From: Ichthyophonus hoferi
Lineage: Eukaryota; Opisthokonta; Ichthyosporea; Ichthyophonida; Ichthyophonidae
Direction: 5' to 3'
Length of the DNA stretch: 64,000 bases
Assembly: GCA_002751075.1 (NCBI GenBank)
Contig: NAOQ01000212.1
Coordinates: forward strand, 1 to 64,000
Every line of letters starts with the position of its first letter. The first letter of the stretch is position 1. Below the pieces are notes generated by a model. The model was not told where the DNA came from. It did not search any database and saw only the letters and a list, made by a program, of their open reading frames with translations. Position numbers and translations under genes: made by a program. Positions 25,291-38,929 of the stretch are shown in pieces.

Positions 25291-27865
25291 TAGGTAAGGT
25301 TTAGGTTGTTTGTGAAAACCCTCTCTTTTTGTTCTTCTTGCTTGCTCACCTGCTCTACATACAAGGTTAACAATGCGTACCAATCTAGGGTGTTATAACG
25401 GGTTTGGCCTCAGCAAGCATTAGCTAAGATATGTTGCAATATATATAGCCGAGTAAACACATTTTTCCTCGAGTTTATTACCATTGCTCCTACTACGATT
25501 ATGATGATTGTTATTCCAATCGTCATCCTGCCTTTCTTCTTGGAACTTCTATATTTGTTCCTAGAAACCATCACTATGGAATACGCAACGCTGTCCATGT
25601 GGTGTGTAAAGCTCGCCAATGAGGGAGAGGGAGAGGGGTTATGTATATCTGTAAATCTGTATAAATAGTATAAAACCGTACGCAATCACCCCTTTTTCTA
25701 ATACCTTATTCTACCCTAGGTTAACACCACTGCATAATCTGCTGCCCAAAGCCTGACGCTTCGTTCGAGGTAGTTGCCAGTAACGTCACAGGTTAGCTAG
25801 CATTGCAGCCAAGCTCCACACCAAGGAATTTTGAGGGACAGATTTCATATTACGGATGGAACATTTAGATATTGATTTTTGTGGGCTTAATTAAGGCTTT
25901 GCCCATAATACTGGTAATGTAAATTATGGATAAATAGACCATCCCGGCGTTGGCTTTGTACAGCCATATCGTTATATATATAAACATAAACATATTACCC
26001 TTTAATGCACTGGTATGAGTGATGGAATATTTGTATTTCCTGCAACACGTTGGATTTGTTGCGTTTATTTATATATATATATTATTTTACTTCACTCTTG
26101 TTTTTTTTAAAAAAAACATTTATTATTGCTTGTGTATTTTGACAATTTTGCTCGTCTATTAATTGAATAGCAAACTTCTTTGTGGTTTTATGCTGCCAAT
26201 CTATTACAATTTTTGATTTTAGTTCCAATTTATTAGTAATGGATCAGAGTTGTAGGTAATTTAAAGACTATCCTGGTGTATCTATATATTTATGGTTTAA
26301 AAAAACACATTCTCATTGGGCATATTTATGCAATTTGTAATTACCTTTGTTTTAAGTAGACAATCTGGGTCATTCTGTGTTAGATGTACATTGCATGTCT
26401 CCAACTTTTGAAAAAAAATACATTAAATGATTAGACAACTTAAGCCGAAATTTGAAATCAAACATATGCCAATAATTGGAGTACATGGCTTCATTCAGAG
26501 CAATCTCTTTATTTCACAGGTCATTATTTTTTATTGTATGTATGCCTGGCCATGCCAGCGATAGGGAGATGAAAACAATCGAAGCGTAAACAAAACAAAT
26601 TTACATTTTGCTTGATGACCCGGGTGGCATACCATAAAGATATTCCTTTGTGTTATACACTTGTATTATATTATATCTCTTTTCATGAGATATGAAAACA
26701 CTGTTTATTTTGAATTGTTGACTGAGGTAAGTTCAGACCGAATGATGTCTTTTGCCACGAATCTTAATAGTCAATGATCTGAAATCATCATACATAATAC
26801 AGATTTTGCGCGAGCTGCCATTCTATTCTTAACCGAATTATTGCTTGTTTTATTATTCTTATTTTGGCTGAAAATAGTAGGGAGGCCCTGGACTTATCCC
26901 ATCATATATATTAAACTCGTTCTAAAATCATTTTATTTGGCCAATCTAGAGGAGGTAAACGGAAATTTATATCGGGCGGTTGACTATGTTCGCCAACCTG
27001 ACTTGCGATATAAAATTAAAATATGAAATCAAAGGATTGGTATAAACGCATATGCGTGATTCTCGACTAAACCTATACTGAAACTGTCGATTTCAGCCCG
27101 TATAGTAATCATCTCACCCACGTTTAGGGTGGCAGCCGATAATTTAGAATCAAAACTGCAGCCTTTATTCAGTATAACTATGGAATCAGGAGTGCCCAAT
27201 CTGTCTCAGACAAAATCTTCTTATACTTTCTAAATATATCATTTTTTATATAAAATACTTCGGAACATTAATTAATTAGATAATTAATTAAAACTATAGT
27301 TAGTTTGACTAGGGTAGTGCATGTAGCTGTCTGTATTGGACAACAACTGTATTTAACTAATCTAAAACAGGTAAATACAATTGGAAATCAGGCTCGTGTA
27401 GTAGACCCTCAGTCTACTACACCAGTTAGAATCGAGACATAAAAACAAAACATAAAATAAAAAGACAAATATAAGTACGTGTGATTCCCGGCTAAAACTA
27501 CTCATAATGGATAAAACAGCTTGACGTTAAAGATAATTGCAAAGATCACTAAGGCAAGGCATAGGGATAAATTTTCCCATAATCTTAGATGAAACAATAT
27601 AATCACAATGCATATAAAAGTCTGTATTCACAGCAGGCTACATATATGTGTGTATATATTTGCATAGGTTGTTTTCATGACATTTTAACGTACGTAGGGA
27701 CTCGCAAGGGAATGGCAGTTTATCAAAACAGACAGATAGACAGACATACATACACTTGAGTAGAAAACTAAGTCCAAAACAAATCCAAAAGACGCGCGTT
27801 TGTATTCAAAAGCCAAAAAAAATTAAGAGATACATATCTAAACCATGACTACCAACAAATCATAA
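25291..27865. other. Convergent spacer between PUM3 and BRD8
   Basis: Expected to contain both 3' untranslated regions, as the genes face each other. One reversed family A copy lies at 27075-27330. Nothing else recognised. Confidence 0.5.
27075..27330 (-). repeat. Family A repeat, reversed copy downstream of BRD8
   Basis: Carries the reversed GGCTGCCACCCTAAAC, CAGATTGGGCACTCCTGATT and ATTAATTAATG blocks of family A. Confidence 0.6.
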
Positions 27866-30800
27866 TCATCTTCTCCTTTTCTTTCTATAAGAAAGTCCTT
27901 GCCCCCTTAACCTCCTGTGTCGTTTTGATGCCACTGCAGATTTCGTTTCACTTTCTGTCCCTTCCAAGTTATTATTATCTCCTTCTGGCTTCTCACTCTC
28001 TCCTCCTTCATTCTTTAGTTGTTCTTTTTGATCATCAGCAGCCATTTTAGTAGTCTTTTCTATTCCTCCTTCGTCCACAGGGGTGGTGGGGGTACGTGGA
28101 AGTGGTGTTAAATATTCCTCACCATCCAATACTTGCCGTACGATATTTCTACGCTCGAAACTAAATGTGGAAGGTGAATAGCACCTCTCATAAGCCTTTC
28201 GGGGAGGCATAGTTAGCGTATGGCGCAGATGGGCAGAGAGTGGGCTATCTATGTCGGAATCCTTACTTTCTTGTACCAGCAGTTGAGTGAGGAGGAAACG
28301 GTTCACCTGTATGTGCATGTGTATGATAGTATGTATAATAGAATGATAGAATGGAGGAGTTGCAGTCAGATGCTTATACAGTACAAGCTGAATACTTGAT
28401 AGAAATATAAGTCATTACAGCTAGCAGCTAATGCACATAGAGTTAAAAAACTCTAATATACTGGAGAAAGATAAATTGGACAATGTTACTTAGGTAATGG
28501 TGATGGGTATAATGATGGTTGGATGGGAAATAAAGAAAACGAGATGGGGCATGGTAGTTAAGATAAACAAGAACATTTTATATGTGTGCGTATATATGAA
28601 GCTGACAATGATACTGTCATTGGCATTATAGGTACGTAAGATTTGCTTTTGCCATGTTGCTATTTCGGTTTAAGAATTGATTAACTTTATGGGAAGAAAA
28701 TTAAGAAAATATGATGAAGGGAGAGTACATATCGCAACAACCATATATGCATATACACCTATTGCCCTAAACCCTATTACATATTACACACCTCCAAACA
28801 CCCAACCTTACCTGTAGTTTCACCTCTACCATTAACTCCCTGGCATACTGGTGAACTTCATGATCATGGTTATTAAACATGATGGCATTAGCACATACTA
28901 ACAGACAATCTCGAAGGAATTCTTTGGGTGTAGTGATAGTACCTTGATCTATTCTCTTTTTTATCATAGCTAAATCCATTGGACATTTGACCATTTTCAG
29001 ATATTCTGGAGCTGCAGTCTTGGAAACAGGCTGTAGGAATGCATTGCTACACCTAAAATAGGGCCGGGAAGGTTAAGGGGAAATTATAGTTCATTAAATG
29101 TGTGTTATATAGTAAATATATAGTAGAGAGATAGCGAGAAATGGCGAGAAAGAGGGAAAGGAAAAGAGAATAAACGCTAGTATGCTTGGGTTTTTCGTAC
29201 GGAATGTGAGTTTAGGGAGGGAGTAAACGAGAGAATATATATATGGGATAGATGGAACTGTAGTAATTGGTGATTGGTGATAGTAAGAGTAATAATAATA
29301 AGAATAATAGTAATAGTAATAGTAATAGTAATAGTAATAGGTAATAGTAATAGTAATAGTAATAGTAATATAATAGTATTAGTAATAGCAATAGTAATAA
29401 TAATAGTAATAGTAACAGGAATAATAATAATTAATAATAATAGTAAATAGTAATAATAATAGTAATAATAATAGTTATAATAATAGTTATCGTAACAATA
29501 AAGGTATCAGATTGTAGATGAAATCCGTAAGAATGTCTGTCATAGAACCATCTTGAATATAGAGAATTATTAATAATACCAGACCGAATTAATTATATAT
29601 ATAAATATATAGATTCTTTTATTCTAAGTCATAAATAAACTTACTTTGATCCACAAATTTCTCCCCAAACTTGCTCCATTTGTTTCTTAAATAACTTGCT
29701 ACCACTATTAGATGAGCCCGATCTCTGCCACCTGAGTTGTCTTTTACCTCCTCTCCCTCCCACTCCTTCACTCCCTGTATCTACACCTAACATACTAACA
29801 TCTCCCTCTCCCTCTCCCTCTGTAGTCCTTCCTGAGTGTAGGCCATCGAGGTCATCATCCTTTGCCCCTATGCCAGACCGCTCACGACTTTGCGACCGTG
29901 TTCTGGTACCTGAACGGGAAACGTGTGAAGATGGGAGTGAAGAGGCAAGTACCTGTTGATTCGATTCATTTTGCGAATCATCTAGGGTCAGTATTATAGT
30001 GGCGATCTCTCCCTCTTTCTCTGTCTCCGTCTGTTCAGTTTTATGACCACATTCTTCTTTATCCTCCACCTCACTATGTAGTTCGCTATTGGTATTATCA
30101 TTTTCTCCGTGTTTATGGCCGTTTTCATGATTTCTTTCATAGACCTTTTCATTTTCATTATCAATATCAGATTTTTTGTCCTTTATAATGTCTCCATTAC
30201 CATCTCCTTCCCTCTCCCTCTCCTCCTTCTCTTCCCTCTTTAGTTCCTGCGGGCTTTCATTTTCCTCTGAATTCTCATGACCAATAGATCTTCTTGTACT
30301 TATACCATATCTTCTCATTTGATGTTTAGTTATATCTAATACTTCAGTGGAACGATTCGACGGTTCATCTTGTTTGTTCTCATTGGTTGCTTTATGTTTA
30401 TCTTCCAGCACATCTTCTGCCTTATTGGCTAGCAGAGACAAGGTAGTAACCTTGTCTCTGCTAATATCTATTTCAATTTTATGTACACTATCTTTTATCT
30501 CACTCCTCGGTCTTTTTCTCAAATGCATTTCCTCGCCATTCTGACCTACCGTACTGCCTTCTATACTATCTCTCACCTCATCATCATCACTATCTCTCAT
30601 TCGTTTTCCATGGCCTGATTCTTTCTGGGACAACAGCGTTGACTGTTTAACACCTGTAGAGCCTACTACACCTTCGTCTATCTCTGTGCCTATTACTCCT
30701 TCTTCCTCCCCCTCCTCTTCCTCCCCCTCACCGCCTATACCTATACCGTCACTTTCCATTTCCTTACCTACTTTATCTATCTTTTTAAGCTGTAATTTGC

Positions 30801-33800
30801 CTCTATTTTTTCTTTTTTTAGTTCCCATTCTTGTTTTTCTATCTATGTTAGTTTTTGTAAAAGCATTTTCACTATCCTCTTTGCTTTCATTACTATCATC
30901 TATATTCTCTTCCTTTAGCATGCCATCCGCTTTAATATCTCTACCCTCCGAATTTTTATCCTTCTCTGCATGTTCATTCAAGCCACGCTCTACAGTATCT
31001 ATCGCGGTGACAGTATCAGATTTCTCCTGTTCATTCTTTTTCACTCCCAAGGTAGCGTGTACAATATTCTCATTACATTCCGTTAAGTCTTTGCGATCAT
31101 TGTCTTGATTCTCTTTCTTATCATCTCTCATATCAACTTGATCTTCTCCATTCTCTCCTACATCCCCTTCACTCTTTTCCGTGTTCAACTGTGTACTCAA
31201 TTCAGAACTTGCATGCTTCTCATCAACTACTGGAATAACTTCTTTTTTATCCTCTCTGACCTCCTTATTCTCCTTGCATTCATCCTCGCTCGTTGGTTCA
31301 TCTATGTTATTTGTAGACACGTTACCTTCTCTCACGGTCTCCTCACTCTCATTAACAACAATTTTCACTTTCATATCCTCATTTTCTTTCTTCTCCTCTC
31401 CCTCTCTCTGCACCACCTTCTCAGTCGCATCGGTTGATTCCTCTTTAACAACTTTGTCTTCTTTCACCACTTCCATATCACCTACATTTCTCTTTACACC
31501 ATCATCCGCTAGTACACTCTGACCTTTCTTTTTACCTACTTTCCCCCTCAATCCTCTACCGACTGTAGGAGGAGGCGTATAGGCAACATCTTCTTCTTCT
31601 ACATACTGGCCTGAAGCTATTGCATCTCTTGTCATTCTCCGTTTACTAATAGCAGTAGGCTGTACTGCCAATGCACTTCGTTCCATTCCCGCCCCTTCGC
31701 CCTCTGTATCTGGCGCTGCTGGCATATTCATCTCCTCTAGCGGCGTGACTCCGCCTGGGGTATTAAGCTGCTCCACGGCACTCTCTTCGCCGCCAGTCAA
31801 ACTAACTGGCCTCCTTCTACGGGTTGTTAGTCCCATTCTTCCCCCTGCCCCATCATCTCCTAGTACGGCCTGGATAGCTGACTGTACATCCTCTACACTC
31901 ACCCCCATAGACCTTGCTGCTGATCGTGTGATGGGTGTTTCTTCCAGGGCAGCAGCCAATACATCTGCCGGTATATCAACTGCCGCTATGGCAACGCCAT
32001 TCTGTACGGCTTTATTATCATCAACCACAAGCGGAACCTTCAAGGTACTTGAATCATGATTCTCATCTAGACCATCCCTTTCTATGAGAGCATTACCACC
32101 ACCACCAATACCAGTAGGTGTATTGACACCTGTTACCGATCGACTCAACCCACGACCCCTACCACGACCTAAACCTCCACGTTTTGTACCGCGAGCCGAA
32201 TGTATGGCAGGCCTTTGATGAGGGCTTTTGGGGCTTTTAGGAAGGGATGGAGTGAGAGGGGTTTCTAAAACATTTTCAGTTTCCTTGACGTCTTTTGTCT
32301 CGGTTGAATTCTTGTCAGATGCTGATGGAGTAGTGTGTGAAAGTTGTGTAGAAGGACCAGAAGGTCGTGGAAGGGAAACTAGGGTGGAAATAACATCAAG
32401 TTGTCTGTACGATAGTTGCATAGAGAGACTACTCAAGGCTCGTTTCTCGGCCGGATCACCGATCTCTGTCGAATGTTGGCCATCTATAATTAAGGATCTA
32501 TCACCCCATAAACTATATTTTCCCTCCTTCCCGACACACAAAGCAGTGTCGAAGAGAAGCGAGTTAGAAAGAAGTGTAGTAGAAGGAGTAGCTATAAGGG
32601 TACTGGGGGTAAGGTGTGTTCCGTTTAAATGTGCTTCCTTTTCTATTGTATCTAATTTAGAGTCCATAAGGCCCTTGGCAATCAGATCTATATCAGCTGT
32701 CAGCTGCCGGTGGTAGGCCCTGTCTTTACGGAGTCCATACTAGAGAGCGGGAGAACAGAAGGGGATAGTTAGATAGCTATGGGGTATGTTTATGTAAAAA
32801 CATTGAAAGTATATACATACCCCTAAAATTTTATAATTGTTTCTTTATTATCATTTCATGAATACTCTTTTCACCACCGTATTAAAAGTTAAATACCTAT
32901 CTATTTAGCCCGCACTAATAACATAGTGTTGCAGATACACTTGAAACTACCAATAACCTGGTATTCATGTGGATAATAACAACTACTTATATATGTTCAA
33001 ATAGATGTATAATTGCACACCAACAATAATTCGTAAGCTTTAATTATCAATAGATCACAATAATTACTACAGATATACAATTTCACGATCTCATTCTCTC
33101 TATTCAATATCCTTTAATCTCGTTTTCATCACACATGTTATAGGCCCCTTATCATCTGACTATGACCCTATCTCTCAACCCGGCTACAATCCGCCCAATT
33201 ATATCAATCCCCAATCATCTATAAATGACGCTTCCTCTGATACTTCTTTTTTAAAAACAAATGAAAAATTTTAAATTAACAATTTTTATATATAACCATA
33301 TCTCTTAGCGCTATCAAGATCCATCCAATCATATCATTCATTCATTGACCATATACAGCTGCCTCTTCTTCTCACGTATCTTTTTAATTTTCTTTTTAAT
33401 TTTTTTTTAACTAACTGTATGGTTTCATTTCCTAGCGCCATCACGATCCACCCAATCATAAATTGTATCTTACCCTAACGCCTCTTTTTTTTTAAATTTT
33501 TTTTTTTTCAAAAGTAAAATTTTAATATATATATAATTTCAATATTTTTTCTATCCTTTAAAGGCCTACATTTGCTATTTCATCTGATTTTTCGTTTTCA
33601 TATAACAATGCAGTTTTAAAGCTCACAGCACCACGCGCGCACGCTCTCTCTCTCTCTTATGTATTACCAGCCCTATTATATATCTTTCTCTCTGCCCACC
33701 ATACTAACCAGTCCCTATACTAACCTTAAGTTCATTCATTCTAGCTTTAAATAGTAATCGTGCTATCATCTCCATGGGTCTTTCTTTCTTTTCTTGGACA

Positions 33801-35004
33801 CTTTCCCCCTCAGGTGGGTGCGCTCCTGTCCAACCTTGTTGCAGGACCAATAAATGTTCATATTGGTCTTTACAATGGTGCGCAGCGAACCAATGCCATG
33901 GTCGATCATGGGTTCTAAGTATAGTAAAAAGTAAGTTATTATAAAAGGTAAGTATAGGCAAGAAAATATATATATAAGAATGACGATGGATAAGACGGTA
34001 TAGTGTACAGTCAGTAGGGTAGAAGCATAGTAAAACAAGGGAGGGAATGAAAGAGAAAACTGTTGTGATGTATGGCTATATATATATCAAGGCTTTAATA
34101 CCCACACACCAGGGTCCAGATACCTATCATGCTTCCATATATATATACTGTTTCTTTCATTTATCAAATAGTTTGTCTATATCTACTTCTCCTTTCATGT
34201 AGCTATTGATATCTACTATATATATATAATGAACCGGGTGTGTATGACTATACTTTTATACAGGTAGCGCAAGTAGAAATGTAATAAATGAAAATAAACA
34301 TATCTATATGTAGATATAGATAGCTAGCATAAAAAACTAATAATAATACTACAGACAATGGGTGAAGGGTTTAGAATGGCTTACTATGTGGTCTTAATTA
34401 ACCACTAGAAATGCAAAGATAAAAGTCAAATCACGGTATGCTCAAGGTGTAATGAGAAAGAAATTAACACAGAAGAGAGATGGACAGCTGAAAAGCTGTA
34501 TGTATATATAACCAGATCAGGTATATTTGATAAGAAAGAAAACAAAAGGTCAATAGACAAAGACAGAGAAATGGACATACAGTAGGAGAAAGAAGAAGAG
34601 ATACAGATAGTATGTATGATAGTAATATAGTAATATAGTAATATAGTAATATAGTAATATACCAATAGAAAGAGAAGGTCTACTGCCCACCTTATCCACC
34701 CTACTCATACTTACCTATTTGGTCTTAACTTCCTGCTGACTTCTGCCCAATTATCAACGCCGATTCTAAACACAGCCTGTATCAATAGCAACTGTTCCCT
34801 CACTGTCCAACCACTCATATCCGCGTATGATTGCTGGGCAACCACCCACGATTTATTCTCAGATGTGCATTCCATGGTCCCACCTCCCTCTGTGGTTGGC
34901 CCCTTATCACACCCTCTATCTACCCTTCCCCTGTCTGACGTCACAGAGCCCCTTCGTCGACCTACGGCAGAGGAGCCAGTAGGCGTATTAGGTGAGCACT
35001 TCAT
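27866..35004 (-). CDS. BRD8: Bromodomain-containing protein 8 (BRD8), TIP60/NuA4 subunit, 5 coding exons
   Basis: Minus-strand exons: 35004-34715, 33914-33725, 32739-29645, 29052-28812, 28306-27866 (stop). Phases 2,0,2,0 all agree; 4257 nt, 1418 residues (human BRD8 about 1235). A SANT/Myb-like segment at about residues 65-120 spans exons 1-2 (SGWTVREQLLLIQAV, DNWAEVSRKL, then DRPWHWFAAHHCKDQYEHLL), followed by a helical stretch across exons 2-3 ending LIAKGLMDSKLDTIEKE, equivalent to human LIQAGHMDSRLDEL. Exon 3 is mostly low-complexity, highly acidic and Lys/Glu/Ser-rich. The bromodomain lies at about 1175-1285, with FLQPV, CPMDLAMIKKRI and the AIMFNNHDHEVHQYA helix holding the acetyl-lysine Asn. 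A basic tail ends the protein. In animals it is a subunit of the TIP60/NuA4 acetyltransferase complex. The ATG at 35004 sits just after a TAG that could be the acceptor of an untranslated-region intron, so an upstream non-coding exon is likely. Confidence 0.93.
29282..29500. repeat. (AAT/AGT)n imperfect trinucleotide microsatellite
   Basis: About 220 bases of interrupted TAA/TAG/TAT triplets, mainly the hexamer TAATAG repeated, inside BRD8 intron 3. Confidence 0.9.
30430..30463 (-). other. Perfect 15-bp palindrome inside BRD8 exon 3
   Basis: Arms 30430-30444 and 30449-30463 are exact reverse complements around a 4-base loop. In the BRD8 mRNA this would form a strong hairpin within the codons for the SRDKVTTLSLLA segment. 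Whether it has a role is unknown. Confidence 0.8.
33165..33540. repeat. About 128-bp tandem repeat, three diverged units, in BRD8 intron 2
   Basis: A shared core resembling AGCGCYATCAAGATCC followed by an ATCCAATCATA-like stretch recurs near 33175, 33305 and 33433, each followed by an A/T homopolymer-rich tail. Spacing is about 128 bases. The whole array lies between BRD8 coding exons 2 and 3. Confidence 0.65.
34617..34662. repeat. (AGTAATAT)n short tandem repeat
   Basis: About five 9-base TAGTAATA-type units in BRD8 intron 1. Confidence 0.8.
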
Positions 35005-37254
35005 ATGGCCTAATATGGTAGACACAAGAAAGAGGTACGTGTGATAGGGTGAACAAATAAACTTGGACGGTGGTTTCTATGGAAACCAAGGGAGAGAATA
35101 ATGAGGATGTCTGATTGGGAGAAGGTATCTGAGCGCAGAAGGCTCACTGTATAAGAGGGGGGTAGAGGAGAGTGAGATGTTGATGAAGGACTTTTTAAGT
35201 GAGGGGGGATGAAGTGTGCTTGTGTGTATGCAATGTAAGCATACACTCCCATGTACACGAGAGGTAAGCCCGGTTTACAGCATTATCTGGCATGAATGGA
35301 TGAAGTCAAAAGGTGTGAGAGCAAGATATTGGGACTATATAAAGAACTGGGTAATTGGTGAGTATATAGGTAAGGTTAAAAATGAATGATGATATGAGGG
35401 TAAGAAGAGAAGGCAGAGAAAACAACCTACGGTAGCATTATGAGAAATAAGGTAGAAAGAGGAATATATATATAGGAGAGATTGAGATAGAATAACGGGG
35501 AGGTAGGATCCACGCTTAACTGGGAAGAAATTAATCCCTGTAAAATATAATACTAAGTGCAGTATTAATATGTGCATGTAAAAGAGTACAGATAGATGTG
35601 AGATGTTTCTTCAGTAAAAACCTGAGTCAGAACAAAGGATTGTGTTGTATGTATGTATATGGTTCTATAATCATATTTACAAGACTAGACTAACATCAAT
35701 AAATGTACAAGTGAGAGGAGAAATCATAAGTATAAATATAAAAAAGGAAGATATAGGTAGGCTGATAAAAACATTAAGAATGAATAGTACGCATACCCCT
35801 ACACAAATATGAAAAGGACAGGCATTAAAAAATAAAATTTGGTGGGCATGAGTCAATATTACCACTAGGTCTATCAATATTAATTGACGTTTTGTGTTTG
35901 GATAACGGTGAAAATGAAAAATGAAACATTCTAGCTTTTTGAAATGAACTAGCCTAGTAGTAAGTGTCTGTAATGAATAAAAAATATGTAGAAACATTTT
36001 ACAGATCCTTGTCAGAGAGGTGCCTATTGAGATGTAATAATCATTTATTAAATAAAATGTCAAATAATAAAAGGAAAAACGCAAGTCCTATATACGAAGG
36101 ACCTAGGATTGAATAGGAAAAAAGGAATATTTCCTACCTTAGCTGTTCCAGGGTGATGCATAGCTACGTGTATGTAATATTGCTTCGCATACTAACAACT
36201 TACTTACTGGAAAGTCGAGACACTGGTGCTTATGGCTTTTAGGCTTTTATGGCTATTATAACGGGCCAAAAAAAAAAAAAAATTATATATATATAACTTT
36301 GGCGCCACTTCAATAAGCAAAATAGCATAATAATTTTAATTTTAATTTTAAGTATCTATATAATATGGTATGTTATATATATATATATATATGCAACGGT
36401 TTTAAACTACGAACTATTCTATTATGTACATAACAGCCAGTTCAGAGCAGCACAGTTCAGTGACGATACTATGACGTCATGTCTGGGCTAGAGGGTTAGA
36501 GCGATTAAATAAAAAATATTGTTATTTGCACATGCAAATGTATTTCATATATAGAGCATACAAAGCCTCTATTTTGCGCTTAAGTAAAAAAAAATTCACT
36601 CTAATTTTCCTTGAGAATTAAAAGCGTTTTTTTTTCTTTTTCATTTATATAAAGGTAAGGTGTATATATTATTCAGAGATATTATGCGCATTAATAATTA
36701 GGAAGCTCCAGCAGGTTTTTGTCTCCGTTTAACTTAATTACTTTTTTATTATCACAATTCAATTCTATCAATTTTTAAGAGTATTCTTAAATATATATAT
36801 CTAATAATAGAAAATATTTATATATACGTATAGCATAACATTATTACATTTTCAACTCTTTCACTATACTTACAATCGAAAAAGGTATTATCTAAGATTT
36901 AAATCATAACCAAATTATCAATACAGTGGTCTTTATTTACATCATCGCTATATATAGAATAGGATTAAATACTATACAACCGCTTTTAGTTACCTGAATA
37001 GTCCATCTCCTGCAATCTGGTGTGCAATAAAGCTGTCTTGTTATACCAGGACACTTTAATCTCACATTTTTATTTTTAGAGACTATGCTTTATTGGTGAA
37101 TTATTTCCTTTACCTTGGATCGCATTCCATTATTATATTATTGCGGAATTTGGAATTTCGTGATTAGTATTAAGTCCCATCGATTGATTAGGCATAATTA
37201 GTATATTAATTCTTAATTGTAAAGCAATGGTTATGTGAAATCATACTTGTGTTG

Positions 37255-37670
37255 AAGATAGCTACACAGCATAAGCAAAAAGCAGTTATAGTTTAACTTA
37301 ATCAATTTTTTAACATTGGGCGATTAGTATCTTTCGTTTACTCAACTAGTAATTAAATGAGCAAGTAGTCTATATATTGTCGAGTATAGATAGTTATACG
37401 AACAACATTCGTGAAAAATAACACAAAACAGTTAACTGTATAATAATAGGCTAGTAGTAATATTTGCTTAAGTATTTAATTATCAAATTAAATGCATCTG
37501 TAAGCTTTATTTAGAAAATATTGAAAGGTTCTATCTGTGACATCCGCCTCTTGTTCCATAGCCATACTGAGTAGGGTTCTTTTGTTCGTTTAAAATTCTA
37601 TGCATGCAGCTGCGGCTGCCATCCATAATGGGTGACATAATAATTACAACACAGGTTACAATTGAACATT
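37255..37670 (+). repeat. Family A-related subfamily, second copy (interrupted)
   Basis: AGCTACACAGCATAAGC at 37260 and GAAAGGTTCTATCTGTGACATCC at 37525 match the family in order but are separated by about 200 bases of other sequence. Confidence 0.4.
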
Positions 37671-38929
37671 TGTACACATACATAAATTTACTTATACATT
37701 ATATATTCATTTTTCTCCTTCCTCCTCTTCCTTATTCTTTCTTCTCTTTCTTATTCTTTTTTTATCTCTATATTTTCATAATATATCATAGCATATTATA
37801 AAATACCAAGTGATTAAAATTAAAATAAACTTAGTAATATATATTTTCTAAAAGGCTTTCTTATCACCTTTATAACCGTGTATAATGGAATAGCTGTGAT
37901 AAAATGTTATTTAGTCCGTGAAATATAATATATTTAAGCAAGTTTCTTTTAATTTCTTATTTGTATATCTTCAATCAAGGTGCTTGTCAAAGTATATATA
38001 ACTATAGCAAATGCAAATGTTTCTATTTTATTAGCTTCTGGTATATTCGACATTCTTGGCTAGACTAATTATAAAGAAATGTAATGTATTGCAATCTTAT
38101 ACAATAACTGTTAGGAACTAGACATTTCCCTTCGGCTAAGATGCCGTTTTTGGGATTTGGAAAATTGCACCTGCATGCGGTTTGAGACGTCACTAATGAC
38201 TATGTAACCGGCTGAGTCGTTTGTTCATTTTTCCATATGAGACCTTTTTCGGGTGGTCTCGTTTATTCTCTTATTGGGTTCAGAATATGGAGATTTATCC
38301 AGATTCTTACTTCTAAATATATCAAGTTGAGAGTTAACTGTTTAATTATGATAGAAGTCAGGGTGTTGATCTAATGAAAATTTATCCTAGTAAATAATAT
38401 TCTCTTTATGTTAACCTATACAGTTATTATATAAGTAAATAAGAAAGAATGTATAAATACCAGAACAGAACTCGTGATTCTTTTAAGTTTTCGAGATAAC
38501 CAAAGCTAGCGTCCTGCGCATGATTTTGTACTGAATTGTTTATTATTTCAAGGCGAAATAGATTAATGAATTCCAATTAGACTCAATCGCATGCTAAAAT
38601 TTGGCTCCGTGTTATTGCGCCAATAACATAGTCGATGACGCGAATAACGCGTGGAAACAAAAGGTTGCGCGCTTTAAGGATTAGACACGCAGGCATACTT
38701 TAATTATAACTTTCTGATAATGTTATTATATACAATGTTTGAATATTCAAATAATGTTTTAGTATATTGACCAGGTGAGTAATATTTACTTCTTGTTTTA
38801 ACTCCTGGTACAGTATATTATTTTTTGACAACCAATCCAATGGAAAGTGGGGTGCTTTAGATCACGAGTTTCAGTCCGGTTCGGAACTATAAAAACCGAA
38901 AATTAGATAACATATATATTCAGAAAGGA

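Noticed and set aside
30686-31522. Long Ser/Leu/Phe-rich frames on the plus strand opposite BRD8
   Set aside because: Antisense shadows of the acidic BRD8 exon; Glu/Lys codons read as Ser/Leu/Phe on the other strand.
35677-36084. 135-codon hydrophobic minus-strand frame
   Set aside because: Phe/Ile/Leu bias typical of AT-rich antisense DNA, with no conserved motif and no partner exons.
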